From DASZJY01 sp036260255 (GTDB lineage: Bacteria > Actinomycetota > Acidimicrobiia > Acidimicrobiales > AC-14), in NCBI GenBank assembly GCA_036260255.1, contig DATAAF010000075.1:1-64000 (forward strand): DNA of 64,000 bases. The letters are read 5' to 3'. This document shows positions 34,758-42,329 of the stretch, one piece after another. The stretch's first letter is position 1. Each line of letters starts with the position of its first letter. The notes under the pieces were generated by a model that was not told the DNA's origin, ran no database searches, and saw only the letters and a program-made list of their open reading frames with translations. The position numbers and the translations under genes are program-made.

Positions 34758-35450
34758 ATGCACCTCGCAACCGCCAGACCGACCCGCTCTCCCTCGTCGG
34801 TGATCGGGCGAGTCGCGCTGGTCGCCGCCCTGGTGGTCCTCCTCGGGGCACCGGTGCTGGCACAGGGGTATCCACCGGCGTCCGAGACGCTGTCGGTGAG
34901 CACCTCGGCGGCCCTTCCCGGTGAGCCGGTCATCGTCTCGGGGTCGGGGTACGCCCCGGGGACGACGATCACGATCACCTTCGAGTCGACGCCGCGGGTC
35001 GTGGGCGTCGTGCGAGCTGACGGGTCGGGACGCTTCACCGCCGAGGTCGTCATCCCGCCGGACGCCACGCCGGGTATGCACACGCTCAGGGCCACCGGGT
35101 CGGGCGACGACGGCAGCACCCGGGTGATCAGCGCGGCGATCATGGTGATGGCGCCCGCCGGGGCGGCGTCCGGTGGTGCCGGTGGTCGGGGGCCCGGGAC
35201 TCCCGGAGGCGCCGCCGTCGCCCAGTCGCCCCCTGCCCGTGGTGGGGTGCCCGGTGCCCTGCCTCCCCGCGCCGACCCCCCCGGCGCGTGGCACCGACCG
35301 GCATCGGCCTCGCCCGAGCCGGGTCGGCGCCCGAGCCGGTTGGGGTTGACCGGTCCCATCGCCATCCCCCTCCTCGTGGCGACCGCCATCGGTTCGGTGG
35401 CCGTCGGGACCCTCCTCACCCGTGGGCGCCGCCGGCGTCGGCTGTCCTAG
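34758..35450 (+). CDS. Cell-surface protein with Ig-like domain and C-terminal anchor
   Basis: A 230-residue exported protein. Its signal peptide (ALVAALVVLLGAPVLAQG) ends near residue 36. A beta-rich Ig/IPT-like module follows (LPGEPVIVSGSGYAPGTTIT, then VRADGSGRFTAEVVIPPDAT), then a Gly/Pro/Ala-rich low-complexity wall-spanning linker, and a C-terminal hydrophobic helix (IAIPLLVATAIGSVAVGTLL) with a Arg-rich tail (GRRRRRLS). The layout is that of a membrane-anchored surface protein. It has the best promoter in the window, implying high expression. The ligand is unknown. Confidence 0.82.
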   Translation: MHLATARPTRSPSSVIGRVALVAALVVLLGAPVLAQGYPPASETLSVSTSAALPGEPVIVSGSGYAPGTTITITFESTPRVVGVVRADGSGRFTAEVVIPPDATPGMHTLRATGSGDDGSTRVISAAIMVMAPAGAASGGAGGRGPGTPGGAAVAQSPPARGGVPGALPPRADPPGAWHRPASASPEPGRRPSRLGLTGPIAIPLLVATAIGSVAVGTLLTRGRRRRRLS

Positions 35451-35466
35451 CGGACCGGCCGCTCTG

Positions 35467-36213
35467 GTGACAGCTCAGAGTCCTCCGTTCCCGTCGGCCT
35501 GGTCGACGGCCGGGCGTGCTCCCAAACTCCCGGGCGCCGGGCACGGCGACGACCCACTCTTCTCTCCGGATCCCGACGAGCGCCTCCGCCGCGCCTCGCG
35601 GGTCGGGCGGCGTGCTCGCCGCGCCCTCGAGCGACGCGCCGTCGACTGGCCGCCCAACTCCCCCGGCTCGATCAACGCCTGGCTGCTGCTCGTGACGACC
35701 AAGCCCCCGACGTGGCGGGACCCGCTCGTGCGGTGGGACGATCGCCCACCCACCCTGGGCCACCCCCACGAGGGGTTCTTCTATCCCGACCCGTTGGGCT
35801 TCTGGGCCGAGGTCCGCCGCTGGGCGCTGGAGCTGTTCCGTGTCCGCCGCCCGGACTGGGGCCTCCCCGAGGCTCTGTCCCTGACCACCCTGTTGCATCT
35901 CGGCGGCGAGGCGGATCGCCTCCACCACGCCATCGAGCTGTCGTCCCCGCAGACGATCCTGTTCCTCGACGAGCCCTCGTGGGAGACTTCGGGCCTCGCG
36001 GTCACCAAGAGCTCCCACCACATCGCCGACCCCCACCGTCGGGGCAAGGTGTACGAAGGCTTCTGGGGCCATACCAACGACGGGCGGGTCATCGGGAAGT
36101 CCCCCCAGCACCCGACGACGCACAACCTCTACCGGGAGGAGGACATGCTCGGCTTCCTCCGCTCGCTCCCCCCGCCCCGGTCGCCGACGACGCACGCACG
36201 CCGAGCACCTTGA
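35467..36213 (+). CDS. Hypothetical protein, no recognised family
   Basis: A protein of about 248 residues whose function I do not recognise. It has no signal peptide or membrane helix. The core is rich in Trp, Pro, His and Asp: WPPNSPGSINAWLLLVTT, GFFYPDPLGFWAEVRRW, ELSSPQTILFLDEPSWETSG and SHHIADPHRRGKVYEGFWG. Three His-containing segments could form a metal or catalytic site. The GTG at 35467 was chosen over an ATG at 35422, which lies inside the end of the surface-protein gene. It is followed by the terminase-like gene after 37 bp, so the two may be expressed together. Confidence 0.6.
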   Translation: MTAQSPPFPSAWSTAGRAPKLPGAGHGDDPLFSPDPDERLRRASRVGRRARRALERRAVDWPPNSPGSINAWLLLVTTKPPTWRDPLVRWDDRPPTLGHPHEGFFYPDPLGFWAEVRRWALELFRVRRPDWGLPEALSLTTLLHLGGEADRLHHAIELSSPQTILFLDEPSWETSGLAVTKSSHHIADPHRRGKVYEGFWGHTNDGRVIGKSPQHPTTHNLYREEDMLGFLRSLPPPRSPTTHARRAP

Positions 36214-36250
36214 CCCTGTGTGATCGGGCACTCTCCCTCGGAGGCAACGC

Positions 36251-36736
36251 ATGACCGGGAACAGTCGTGAGACGCCCTACGCCGGCCCCGAGGACGGGCT
36301 CGGCCCGGTCAGTGACGCCCGACGCCCTCGCACCAAGGCCGCGTTCCTCGCCGCCTACGCCCGAGAGGGCAACGTCACCGCCGCCGCGGCGGCGGCGGGG
36401 ATCAAGCGGCAGACGCACCAGAGCTGGTTGGAGGACGACGACCTCTACCGGTCGAGGTTCGCCGCCGCGTGCGAGGAGGCAACCGATGCCCTGGAAGCGG
36501 AGGCCCGCCGCCGGGCCCTCCACGGGGTCGAGGAAGACGTCTACCACGACGGACGGGTCGTCGGTACCCGGCGGGTGTACAGCGACGAGCTGCTGATGTT
36601 CCTCTTGTCGCGAAGCCCGTCCCCGGGAAGCTCCTCCCAGCCGAGCGGGCAGCGACTCCCTCGCCCGGACGCCTACCTGCAGGCCGAGATCGACGCCCTG
36701 CTGCGAGGGCGTCCGGCCAACGGACGCCACCGGTGA
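36251..36736 (+). CDS. Phage terminase small subunit-like HTH protein
   Basis: A 161-residue protein that reads like the helix-turn-helix DNA-recognition subunit of phage terminases: TKAAFLAAYAREGNVTAAAA, AAGIKRQTHQSWLEDDDLYR and EEATDALEAEARRRALHGVE. CTCGGAGG precedes the ATG. No terminase large subunit, portal or integrase is visible nearby, so it is either a phage relic or a domesticated DNA-binding protein. It follows the unknown gene at 35467-36213 and ends in front of a strong hairpin. Confidence 0.72.
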   Translation: MTGNSRETPYAGPEDGLGPVSDARRPRTKAAFLAAYAREGNVTAAAAAAGIKRQTHQSWLEDDDLYRSRFAAACEEATDALEAEARRRALHGVEEDVYHDGRVVGTRRVYSDELLMFLLSRSPSPGSSSQPSGQRLPRPDAYLQAEIDALLRGRPANGRHR

Positions 36737-36743
36737 CTGCCGG

Positions 36744-36779
36744 GCTCACCCGGGCCCGAGGGTGTCGTCACGGGTGAGC
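36744..36779. terminator. Hairpin between convergent genes
   Basis: A perfect 9-bp inverted repeat, GCTCACCCG (36744-36752) and CGGGTGAGC (36771-36779), with an 18-bp loop, lies 8 bp after the stop of the terminase-like gene and before the convergent sensor gene. No T-tract follows on either strand. It could act as a bidirectional terminator, which in high-GC actinobacteria often lack a U-run; activity is inferred. Confidence 0.45.
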
Positions 36780-36812
36780 GACGACCACCCCCGGCGCTAG
36801 ACGACTGCTGAG

Positions 36813-39512
36813 CTACTTCAGTCGGGCCTTCGGCCCGAAGCGCTGACCGGCCGCTACGCAGTCGTCATCGCTGGTCACCTCGATAGGACAACGGTCATCC
36901 AGGAGGTCGTCGGAGACGACCGCCTCGCCCGGCGGCCCGTCGCTCCCGTCCCCGAGGGCACCGCTGGCCACCTGCGCGTCCCGACACGTCGACAAGGCGC
37001 GGCCCCGGAGCACGATGGCGCCGACGCCCGGGGCACCCAGGAGGTTCTCGGCGACCGATTCGACGCGGCACCAGCTGCCGTCGGCGCAACGGACACGGAG
37101 CTCGACGGGGCCGACCGGGGCCGAGCTCGAGGCGACCTCGGACAGCAAGGAACGCACCCGCCCGTGGTCCTCGGGGTGGACCAGGTCGGTCAACGTGACG
37201 GCACCTCCCCAGTGGGCAGAGGGGGCGAACGGTCCGCCCTCGGGCGCCAGCGAGAAGAGCACCCCACCGTCGCGGGCGAGCAGCGTGAGAGCCTCGGTGG
37301 AGTCCTTGTGGAGCTCCCTCCACGTGCGCTCGATGGCCGCCAGCGCCTGCTCTTCTTCCTTGCGGTGGGTGATGTCGGTGAGGATGCCGTGGCGGGCCAC
37401 GACCGTCCCGGAGCTGTCCCGAACCCTCGATGCGGTGGCCTGGACCCAACGCACGCTGCCGTCGGGGCGTACGACCCGGAACTCGGTGGAGATCGGCTCG
37501 TCGCTCTGCGTCGCTCGCTCGAAGGCTCCGCGTAGCGGCGCCCGGTCGTCGGGGTGCGTCAGTCCGAGCAACACGTCGGGATGGGCAGCGGCTTCTTCGG
37601 ACGAGAGCCCCAGGATGTCGTACACCTCCTCCGACCACGCCTGTCGTCCGCTGACCAGGTCGAACCGCCAGGTGGCCAGGCGCGTGAGGCGGTGCGCGTC
37701 GGGAAGGGCTCGGCCCGGCCCTTCGAGCTCGGCGATGTACTTTCCTTTGACGACGATGCCACCCGCTGCCGGGTCGTCGAGCAGGCTGTTGGTGACGAAC
37801 TCCATCCACTTCCACGACCCGTCGCCATGGGAGACCCGGCACCGGAAGGGCGGGCTGACGCCGGCTGGGGGGTGCTTCGGGTTGAGGTGCTCCGAAGCGG
37901 TGGACCGGTCGTCGGGATGGATGCGATCGAGAAGATGCTCTCTGCGCTGCCCGCTCGGAGCAACGAAGGCGTCCGCCCGCTCGTAGTAGGAGACCACGTC
38001 TCCTTCGCTGCCGATCACCGCCATCACGTCGCCGGACGCTTCGAACAGTGCCCGGAGACGGGCCTCGCTGGCGGTGAGAGACGAGCGCGCCCGTCGCCGT
38101 TCGACGATGCGGCCCAGCTGAACACCGATGCTGGCCACGACCTCCGCGAGAGAAGGGTCGGGGCCCACGTCCGGGTCGCCGACGAGCTCGAGCACCGCCA
38201 CCACCTCGCGCCCGACGAGCACCGGGACGGCGAAGCTTGTCTTGAAGGTCATGGGGTCGTCGCCGGCTCGACCGCAGTCGCCGTCGCTGGAGGCGTCGAG
38301 TCCCCATGCCGGCTGCCCGGTGGCGAAGACCTGCGCCCGGAGTGCGAGGCTCCCGCGTCGCGCCGAGGTCGCCGTCGGCGCGCCGAGGCCCTGGTGGCCC
38401 TGCCGGCCGAAGATCCGGAGAACCGGGGTGATCTGATGCGGGGTCTTCGGATCCCGCATATGCAGCTGTCCCATCGGCCATTCGGTGTGAGTGCAGATCT
38501 CCTCGAGAAGCGCCCCCGCCGCCTCCTCGAGGGTCTCGCATTCGTTCGCCAGCGTGGCTGCTCGTTCCAGCAGCCCCAGATAGGCGATCATCTCGGGTCT
38601 CCGCCCGGCGTTCGCCGGACGGTGCCCGGTCGGGCGACCGGCATCGGGCCCGAAGGTGGCGGGCCGGCCGGTGTCGAGTTGCTTCGCCGACCGCATGGCC
38701 GCTTCGGCGTTGGCGATGAGTTCGTCCCCGTTGTCGGCGGGCGGGCTGAACGCCATGCCCAGGCTGGCGGTGACCACGACCTCACGGCCGTCGATCTCGT
38801 GCGGAGCTCGAATCGCTTCGATGATCCGCTCAGCCATGAGAGAGGCCGATGGGCGCGAGGTGTTCTCCACCAGCACCGCGAACCGGTCGCCCCCCATCCG
38901 GGCCACCGTGTCGCCCGGGCGTATTCCCGTCGCGATGCGGCGCGCCACCGCCACCAGCACCTCGTCGCCGACGCGGGCACCGAGCCTCCGATTGACCCAC
39001 CGGAACTCGTCCAGGTCGAAGTAGAGCACCGCCGTCACCGACTCCGAGAACCGGCTCTTGGCGAGCGCGTGCTCCACGTGGCTGCGAAAGAGCTCCTGGT
39101 CGGCGAGCTCGGTGAGCGAATCGTGGAACGCTCGGCGCAGCAGCTCCTCCTCCTGGGCGTTCGGGCGGGTGGTCTCGCTCCGGTCCACGGGAGTCCCAGT
39201 CTCCACGGGCACGTCGGGTTCCTCGCAGTCCCGCTGGAACTCCTCCGGGGTGAGGACCTCGGCCCTGACGACCTCCCAGCCCCGGAGGTTCCACCGCCGG
39301 GTCGCCTCCAGCCATCGGGCGGTGGCCGATTCGAGCGCCTCGCTTGCGGTCGTCGCCCGCACCCAGGTCTGGAACGCCACCCGGTCGGGGCTGTGCAGAC
39401 CTGAGGGATGAGCGTCGGCAATGGCGTCCAGAATGCTCCGGGCCACGGCGACGTCCATCGGATCGCCGGCCCGGCCGTCGACCTCGAAAAGCACAACCCA
39501 CATCGTCGGCAT
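36813..39512 (-). CDS. GAF/PAS sensor protein with degenerate GGDEF domain
   Basis: An 899-residue cytoplasmic sensor with no membrane helices. Order: an N-terminal domain of unknown type (1-100), a GGDEF domain (about 126-285), a GAF-like domain (about 310-475), then three PAS-like modules (about 480-600, 605-725 and 735-850). The c-di-GMP inhibitory site RPGD (198-201) is conserved five residues before the active loop, but that loop is GGDRF (207-211), so the catalytic Glu is replaced by Arg. It may therefore bind c-di-GMP instead of making it; this is inferred. There is no EAL domain. The gene is convergent with the terminase-like gene. Confidence 0.88.
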   Translation of the reverse strand: MPTMWVVLFEVDGRAGDPMDVAVARSILDAIADAHPSGLHSPDRVAFQTWVRATTASEALESATARWLEATRRWNLRGWEVVRAEVLTPEEFQRDCEEPDVPVETGTPVDRSETTRPNAQEEELLRRAFHDSLTELADQELFRSHVEHALAKSRFSESVTAVLYFDLDEFRWVNRRLGARVGDEVLVAVARRIATGIRPGDTVARMGGDRFAVLVENTSRPSASLMAERIIEAIRAPHEIDGREVVVTASLGMAFSPPADNGDELIANAEAAMRSAKQLDTGRPATFGPDAGRPTGHRPANAGRRPEMIAYLGLLERAATLANECETLEEAAGALLEEICTHTEWPMGQLHMRDPKTPHQITPVLRIFGRQGHQGLGAPTATSARRGSLALRAQVFATGQPAWGLDASSDGDCGRAGDDPMTFKTSFAVPVLVGREVVAVLELVGDPDVGPDPSLAEVVASIGVQLGRIVERRRARSSLTASEARLRALFEASGDVMAVIGSEGDVVSYYERADAFVAPSGQRREHLLDRIHPDDRSTASEHLNPKHPPAGVSPPFRCRVSHGDGSWKWMEFVTNSLLDDPAAGGIVVKGKYIAELEGPGRALPDAHRLTRLATWRFDLVSGRQAWSEEVYDILGLSSEEAAAHPDVLLGLTHPDDRAPLRGAFERATQSDEPISTEFRVVRPDGSVRWVQATASRVRDSSGTVVARHGILTDITHRKEEEQALAAIERTWRELHKDSTEALTLLARDGGVLFSLAPEGGPFAPSAHWGGAVTLTDLVHPEDHGRVRSLLSEVASSSAPVGPVELRVRCADGSWCRVESVAENLLGAPGVGAIVLRGRALSTCRDAQVASGALGDGSDGPPGEAVVSDDLLDDRCPIEVTSDDDCVAAGQRFGPKARLK

Positions 39513-39997
39513 ACGCGCAAAGCCCCCCAGTGATCCTTCGTCGCAGCCGTGCGCTTATGGGACGGCTGCGAAGCGTGAGAACGAATCCAGCTATCGCGTC
39601 CGCCCGTCGAGAACCATCAGTGGTGCGACCAACGCAGTCAGCGAATGGTGCACGGATGGTCGAGCCGCAGCAAGGAGGTCCTCGCGCTGCCGCCGGCCGC
39701 CCATGGCAGATGTAGAAGGCTGAGCAAGTCATGAGCTGCCTCAGCTAGGCCAACTTTAACGTTCGTGTTCGGACGAAGCCCGCTGGTCCGCCTGAAATAG
39801 ACCGCCCCGGACCTTCGGAAGCAGGGCGCCGGATCACACTGCTGTCACCGACGCCCGCCAAAGCGAAGTGGTCAAAGCATACTTGAGATCCTGGGGGCTG
39901 GCAACCGGAGATAGGAGCCAAAACGCCGTTCGCCGGGGGGGATCCCCCTGTCGCCGGAGCGCGCAGGAAGAGGAGGCGAAGGGGCGTCCGGCACCAC
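39513..39997. other. 485-bp intergenic region with a hairpin in the sensor's leader
   Basis: Directly upstream of the GGDEF sensor (minus strand) is an 8-bp perfect stem, GCAGCCGT (39543-39550) and ACGGCTGC (39562-39569), with an 11-nt loop and extra CTTC/GAAG pairing outside a small bulge. A GGGGGATCCCCC palindrome lies at 39937-39948, downstream of the BldC-like gene. The central part is visibly less GC-rich than the EPS genes. No convincing coding frame was found on either strand. Confidence 0.45.
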
Positions 39998-40216
39998 TCA
40001 CGACGAGGATTCTGTTTCATGGGCGACGCCTCGGTACATCCCTTGGGCGATAGCCTCGATTTGATCGCGGCGGAATCGGCGGTGGCCACCGAGCGTCACC
40101 ATGCACGGTACGCGGCCCTCATGAGCCCAGCGATTGAGCGTCTTGGGCGAGACGTGTAGCAGGTTTGCAGCCTGACCAGGCGTGAGATATTCGGCGCTCG
40201 TGGATGACGAGACCAT
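39998..40216 (-). CDS. BldC-like MerR-type helix-turn-helix regulator
   Basis: A 72-residue DNA-binding protein. It has the single MerR-like winged helix of BldC and excisionase-type proteins: LTPGQAANLLHVSPKTLNRW, followed by AHEGRVPCMVTLGGHRRFRR. There is no effector domain. The ATG at 40216 is preceded by AAAGGAGGGG on the coding strand. The longer frame upstream runs through the neighbouring gene and is not real. A promoter-like sequence lies at 40287-40315, and a direct repeat overlaps it, suggesting autoregulation. A close paralogue lies at 56111-56296. Confidence 0.9.
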   Translation of the reverse strand: MVSSSTSAEYLTPGQAANLLHVSPKTLNRWAHEGRVPCMVTLGGHRRFRRDQIEAIAQGMYRGVAHETESSS

Positions 40217-40286
40217 GACCCCCTCCTTTGGGCGACCCGGCGTCGCGGGATCCACTCGGTGACGGGCGGGATGCGTGTATCTTCCT

Positions 40287-40315
40287 ACGATAGACGAAAT
40301 GCCCGTTTTGCTCAA
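40287..40315 (-). promoter_or_regulatory. Promoter of the BldC-like gene
   Basis: On the minus strand, TTGAGC (40310-40315) and TATCGT (40287-40292) are 17 bp apart, fitting a sigma70-type promoter that would start transcription near 40280 and give a leader of about 64 nt to the ATG at 40216. It lies in the 169-bp gap between the BldC-like gene and the membrane-protein gene behind it, so the regulator can be transcribed on its own. Confidence 0.6.
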
Positions 40316-40350
40316 GGTACCTGTCCTACTGTCGGTAGACAAAACGCCCG
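40291..40350. repeat. Direct repeat pair at the BldC-like promoter
   Basis: TAGACGAAATGCCCG (40291-40305) and TAGACAAAACGCCCG (40336-40350) match at 13 of 15 positions and start 45 bp apart, both preceded by a CCTAC sequence nearby. One copy overlaps the -10 region and the other lies just upstream of the -35. BldC-type proteins are known to bind direct repeats head-to-tail, so these are candidate binding sites for the adjacent gene product. Confidence 0.55.
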
Positions 40351-40385
40351 CACACCGCACGACATGGTCCGACCGCCGGACGTGC

Positions 40386-41177
40386 TCACGGGCATCGCCA
40401 CCGGGGAACGAGGACCACCAAGAGGGCGGCGACGGCGAGGAGCACCAGACCGACCACATCGGCGACCGTGACCGGCATGCCCCCGACCGCGCCGTCCGCG
40501 CTCTCCGTCGCCGTGCCCACGGTGGCCGGCTCCCCTGCCGTGCGGGGAGCCGACCGGGCCCCGGCGGCCACCACTCCGCCCACGGTCGGGCTGGCGGCCG
40601 CCGTGATCTGGGGCAGCGCGTCGACGTACACACCGGCATAATCCCCCGCATCCGCCACCGGGTCGGTCCCGACGTAGGGCGCCGTTCCCAAGGGCGGGGC
40701 GGTCTGCCCGTCGGGCGGGTTCCCGACGTACGGCGGGCCGTTCGGCTGCCTCTGAGCCAGAGCGGTCGTGGCGGTGACCAGGAGCACGCCCAGCACCACG
40801 ACGGGCACGAAGGCGGCGCGGGCTCCGGGACGCGGCGCGAGCCGTGCCCCCAGGCGCAGCGGGCGCCCGAACGGCGTCGCGGTGACGAGCCCGCCCACCC
40901 GGAGGCCGAACCCGATGAGCCCCAGGGCGCCGAGCACGAGCAGGGAGAGGTCGAACTTGGTGAACGCCGTCGGCCCATCGACCGCGCCCGGGCCCGGGTG
41001 CCGGCGCAGCTCCGGAACGTTGCCTGGGGGCTCGACCGCCCCCGTCGGGCCGATCGGGGGGACGGCCTGTCGGGGGGCGACTTCGCCGCCGAAGACGCGA
41101 ACCATCCCGACGGTGGCCACGAAGACGGCGGCCGTCACCGCGAATGGAAGCAGATGGGCGAGCCTCCGGCTGTGCAT
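40386..41177 (-). CDS. Hypothetical membrane protein, four predicted helices
   Basis: A protein of 263 residues with hydrophobic helices near LLPFAVTAAVFVATVGM, LSLLVLGALGLIGFGL, FVPVVVLGVLLVTATTAL and VVGLVLLAVAALLVVLV. The segment between the last two is Pro/Gly/Thr-rich and may be outside the cell. No family is recognised. The start is placed at the ATG at 41177 (MHSRRLAHLLPF), which has AAGGGGG just ahead; a longer form starting 10 codons earlier is possible. It is the downstream partner of the coiled-coil gene on the same strand, 49 bp away. Confidence 0.62.
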   Translation of the reverse strand: MHSRRLAHLLPFAVTAAVFVATVGMVRVFGGEVAPRQAVPPIGPTGAVEPPGNVPELRRHPGPGAVDGPTAFTKFDLSLLVLGALGLIGFGLRVGGLVTATPFGRPLRLGARLAPRPGARAAFVPVVVLGVLLVTATTALAQRQPNGPPYVGNPPDGQTAPPLGTAPYVGTDPVADAGDYAGVYVDALPQITAAASPTVGGVVAAGARSAPRTAGEPATVGTATESADGAVGGMPVTVADVVGLVLLAVAALLVVLVPRWRCP

Positions 41178-41226
41178 CCTTGCCCCCTTCTCTCGAGCGT
41201 GTTCCATTCGTCCAGCCGCGCCGGCG

Positions 41227-42306
41227 TCAGCTTCGAAACCGGCGACGGCGGCCATCGGGTCGGCTGTACATGTCCCTGCGATCCCCGCGGTGCCGGTCGG
41301 CGGTGTCGTCGCCCCGGTCCTGCGGGTCGCCGCCACCGCTGAACGCCGTGGTGGAACCGCGTGAGCCGATCACCGGCTCCCCGGGCGTGATCCCGCGCCG
41401 GTGTTGCCGGCTGGTCGCCGCTTCCGTACGGCCGGTGAGATCTCCGGCGAGGGGTGGCTGGCCCGCCGCTCGCCACTCGGTGTCCTCGGTCTCCCGGCGG
41501 ACCTTGGCCGGCACGTCGGTCCTCTCCTCGCGCGCCGCGTCGAGCATGCGATCGGCCTCCTCCCGCGCCCGGCCGAGCATCTCGACGCACGCCTGCTTCG
41601 CCTCGGCGAGCCAGGTCGTGGCCTGCTCGTGACTCCTCTCGAGTACCAGAGCCGCCTCTCGCTCGGCCTGAGCGATCTGCTCCCTCAGCGTGTGGTCGGC
41701 ACCCGCCAGCTTGCTGGCCGCCTCGCGCTCCGCTTCGCCGATGATGGCGACGGCGGTGCTCTCGGCCTCGCGGCGGACGAGGTCGGCGCCCACCTCGGCC
41801 TCCCGGCGCACCCGCGCCGTCTCCGTCCGAGCGTCCTCGATCAGCTTGGCGGCGAGGGAGCGAGCTCCGGCGAGGAGCTCCTCGGTCCGACCGGCGGCCG
41901 CTTCGTAGACGGCGTCCACTTCGGCGGCCGCCCGCTCGCGGAGCTCGAGGACCTTGCGCTCGGATTCGGCGATCGACCTCTGCGTCCTCGCCGCCGCCCG
42001 GACGCGCGCCAGCAAGCCGGTCCAACCGACGGCGTCCGTCGACCCCGGAGCCAGCCCCTGCTGGAGCCCCTCCACGGCGGTTCGGACCTCGTCGACCAGC
42101 TGCTCGGCTCCGGTGGCCTCGGGGAGCAACCCCCGGTCGTCGAGGGCGAGGGGGGCGGTGTCGGAGGCATGCGGCGAGTCCCCCGGTGCGTCCTCCGCGT
42201 CGGGCCCACTCCCGTTGGCGAAGGTGGGCGCCGGGTCGACGCCGGGAAGCGTCCCCAGGGGCCCCCGGGCGCCGCGCTCGTCGCGGAGGTCGTTGCCCGA
42301 CGTCAC
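41227..42306 (-). CDS. Coiled-coil protein, function unknown
   Basis: A 359-residue protein. Residues 1-70 are acidic and Pro/Gly-rich, residues 100-280 form a long Ala/Glu/Arg heptad-rich coiled coil (ARTQRSIAESERKVLELR, EAEREAASKLAGADHTLREQ and AKQACVEMLGRAREEADRM), and the tail is basic and disordered. The pattern resembles DivIVA/FliH-like scaffolds but no domain can be named. The GTG start at 42306 has GGAGGT 4 bp upstream, part of the palindromic ribosome site shared with the divergent glycosyltransferase. It probably forms a scaffold with the membrane protein encoded downstream. Confidence 0.65.
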   Translation of the reverse strand: MTSGNDLRDERGARGPLGTLPGVDPAPTFANGSGPDAEDAPGDSPHASDTAPLALDDRGLLPEATGAEQLVDEVRTAVEGLQQGLAPGSTDAVGWTGLLARVRAAARTQRSIAESERKVLELRERAAAEVDAVYEAAAGRTEELLAGARSLAAKLIEDARTETARVRREAEVGADLVRREAESTAVAIIGEAEREAASKLAGADHTLREQIAQAEREAALVLERSHEQATTWLAEAKQACVEMLGRAREEADRMLDAAREERTDVPAKVRRETEDTEWRAAGQPPLAGDLTGRTEAATSRQHRRGITPGEPVIGSRGSTTAFSGGGDPQDRGDDTADRHRGDRRDMYSRPDGRRRRFRS

Positions 42307-42310
42307 CGCG

Positions 42311-42320
42311 ACCTCCGGAG
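42311..42320. promoter_or_regulatory. Palindromic ribosome-binding site shared by divergent genes
   Basis: ACCTCCGGAG contains the palindrome CTCCGGAG. On the + strand GGAG lies 9 bp before the GTG at 42330; on the minus strand GGAGGT lies 4 bp before the GTG at 42306. The two start codons are only 23 bp apart, so there is no room for separate leaders, and the promoters of both genes must overlap the opposite coding region or be leaderless. Confidence 0.6.
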
Positions 42321-42329
42321 CGCGCGGCG

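Noticed and set aside
36823..36837. CGGGCCTTCGGCCCG hairpin at the end of the sensor gene
   Set aside because: It is inside the coding region just before the stop and can be explained by codons; no T-tract follows.
39515..39524. GCGCAAAGCC near the sensor start resembles a c-di-GMP-I aptamer core
   Set aside because: It lies on the + strand overlapping the start codon region, has no paired P2 hairpin, and no + strand gene follows.
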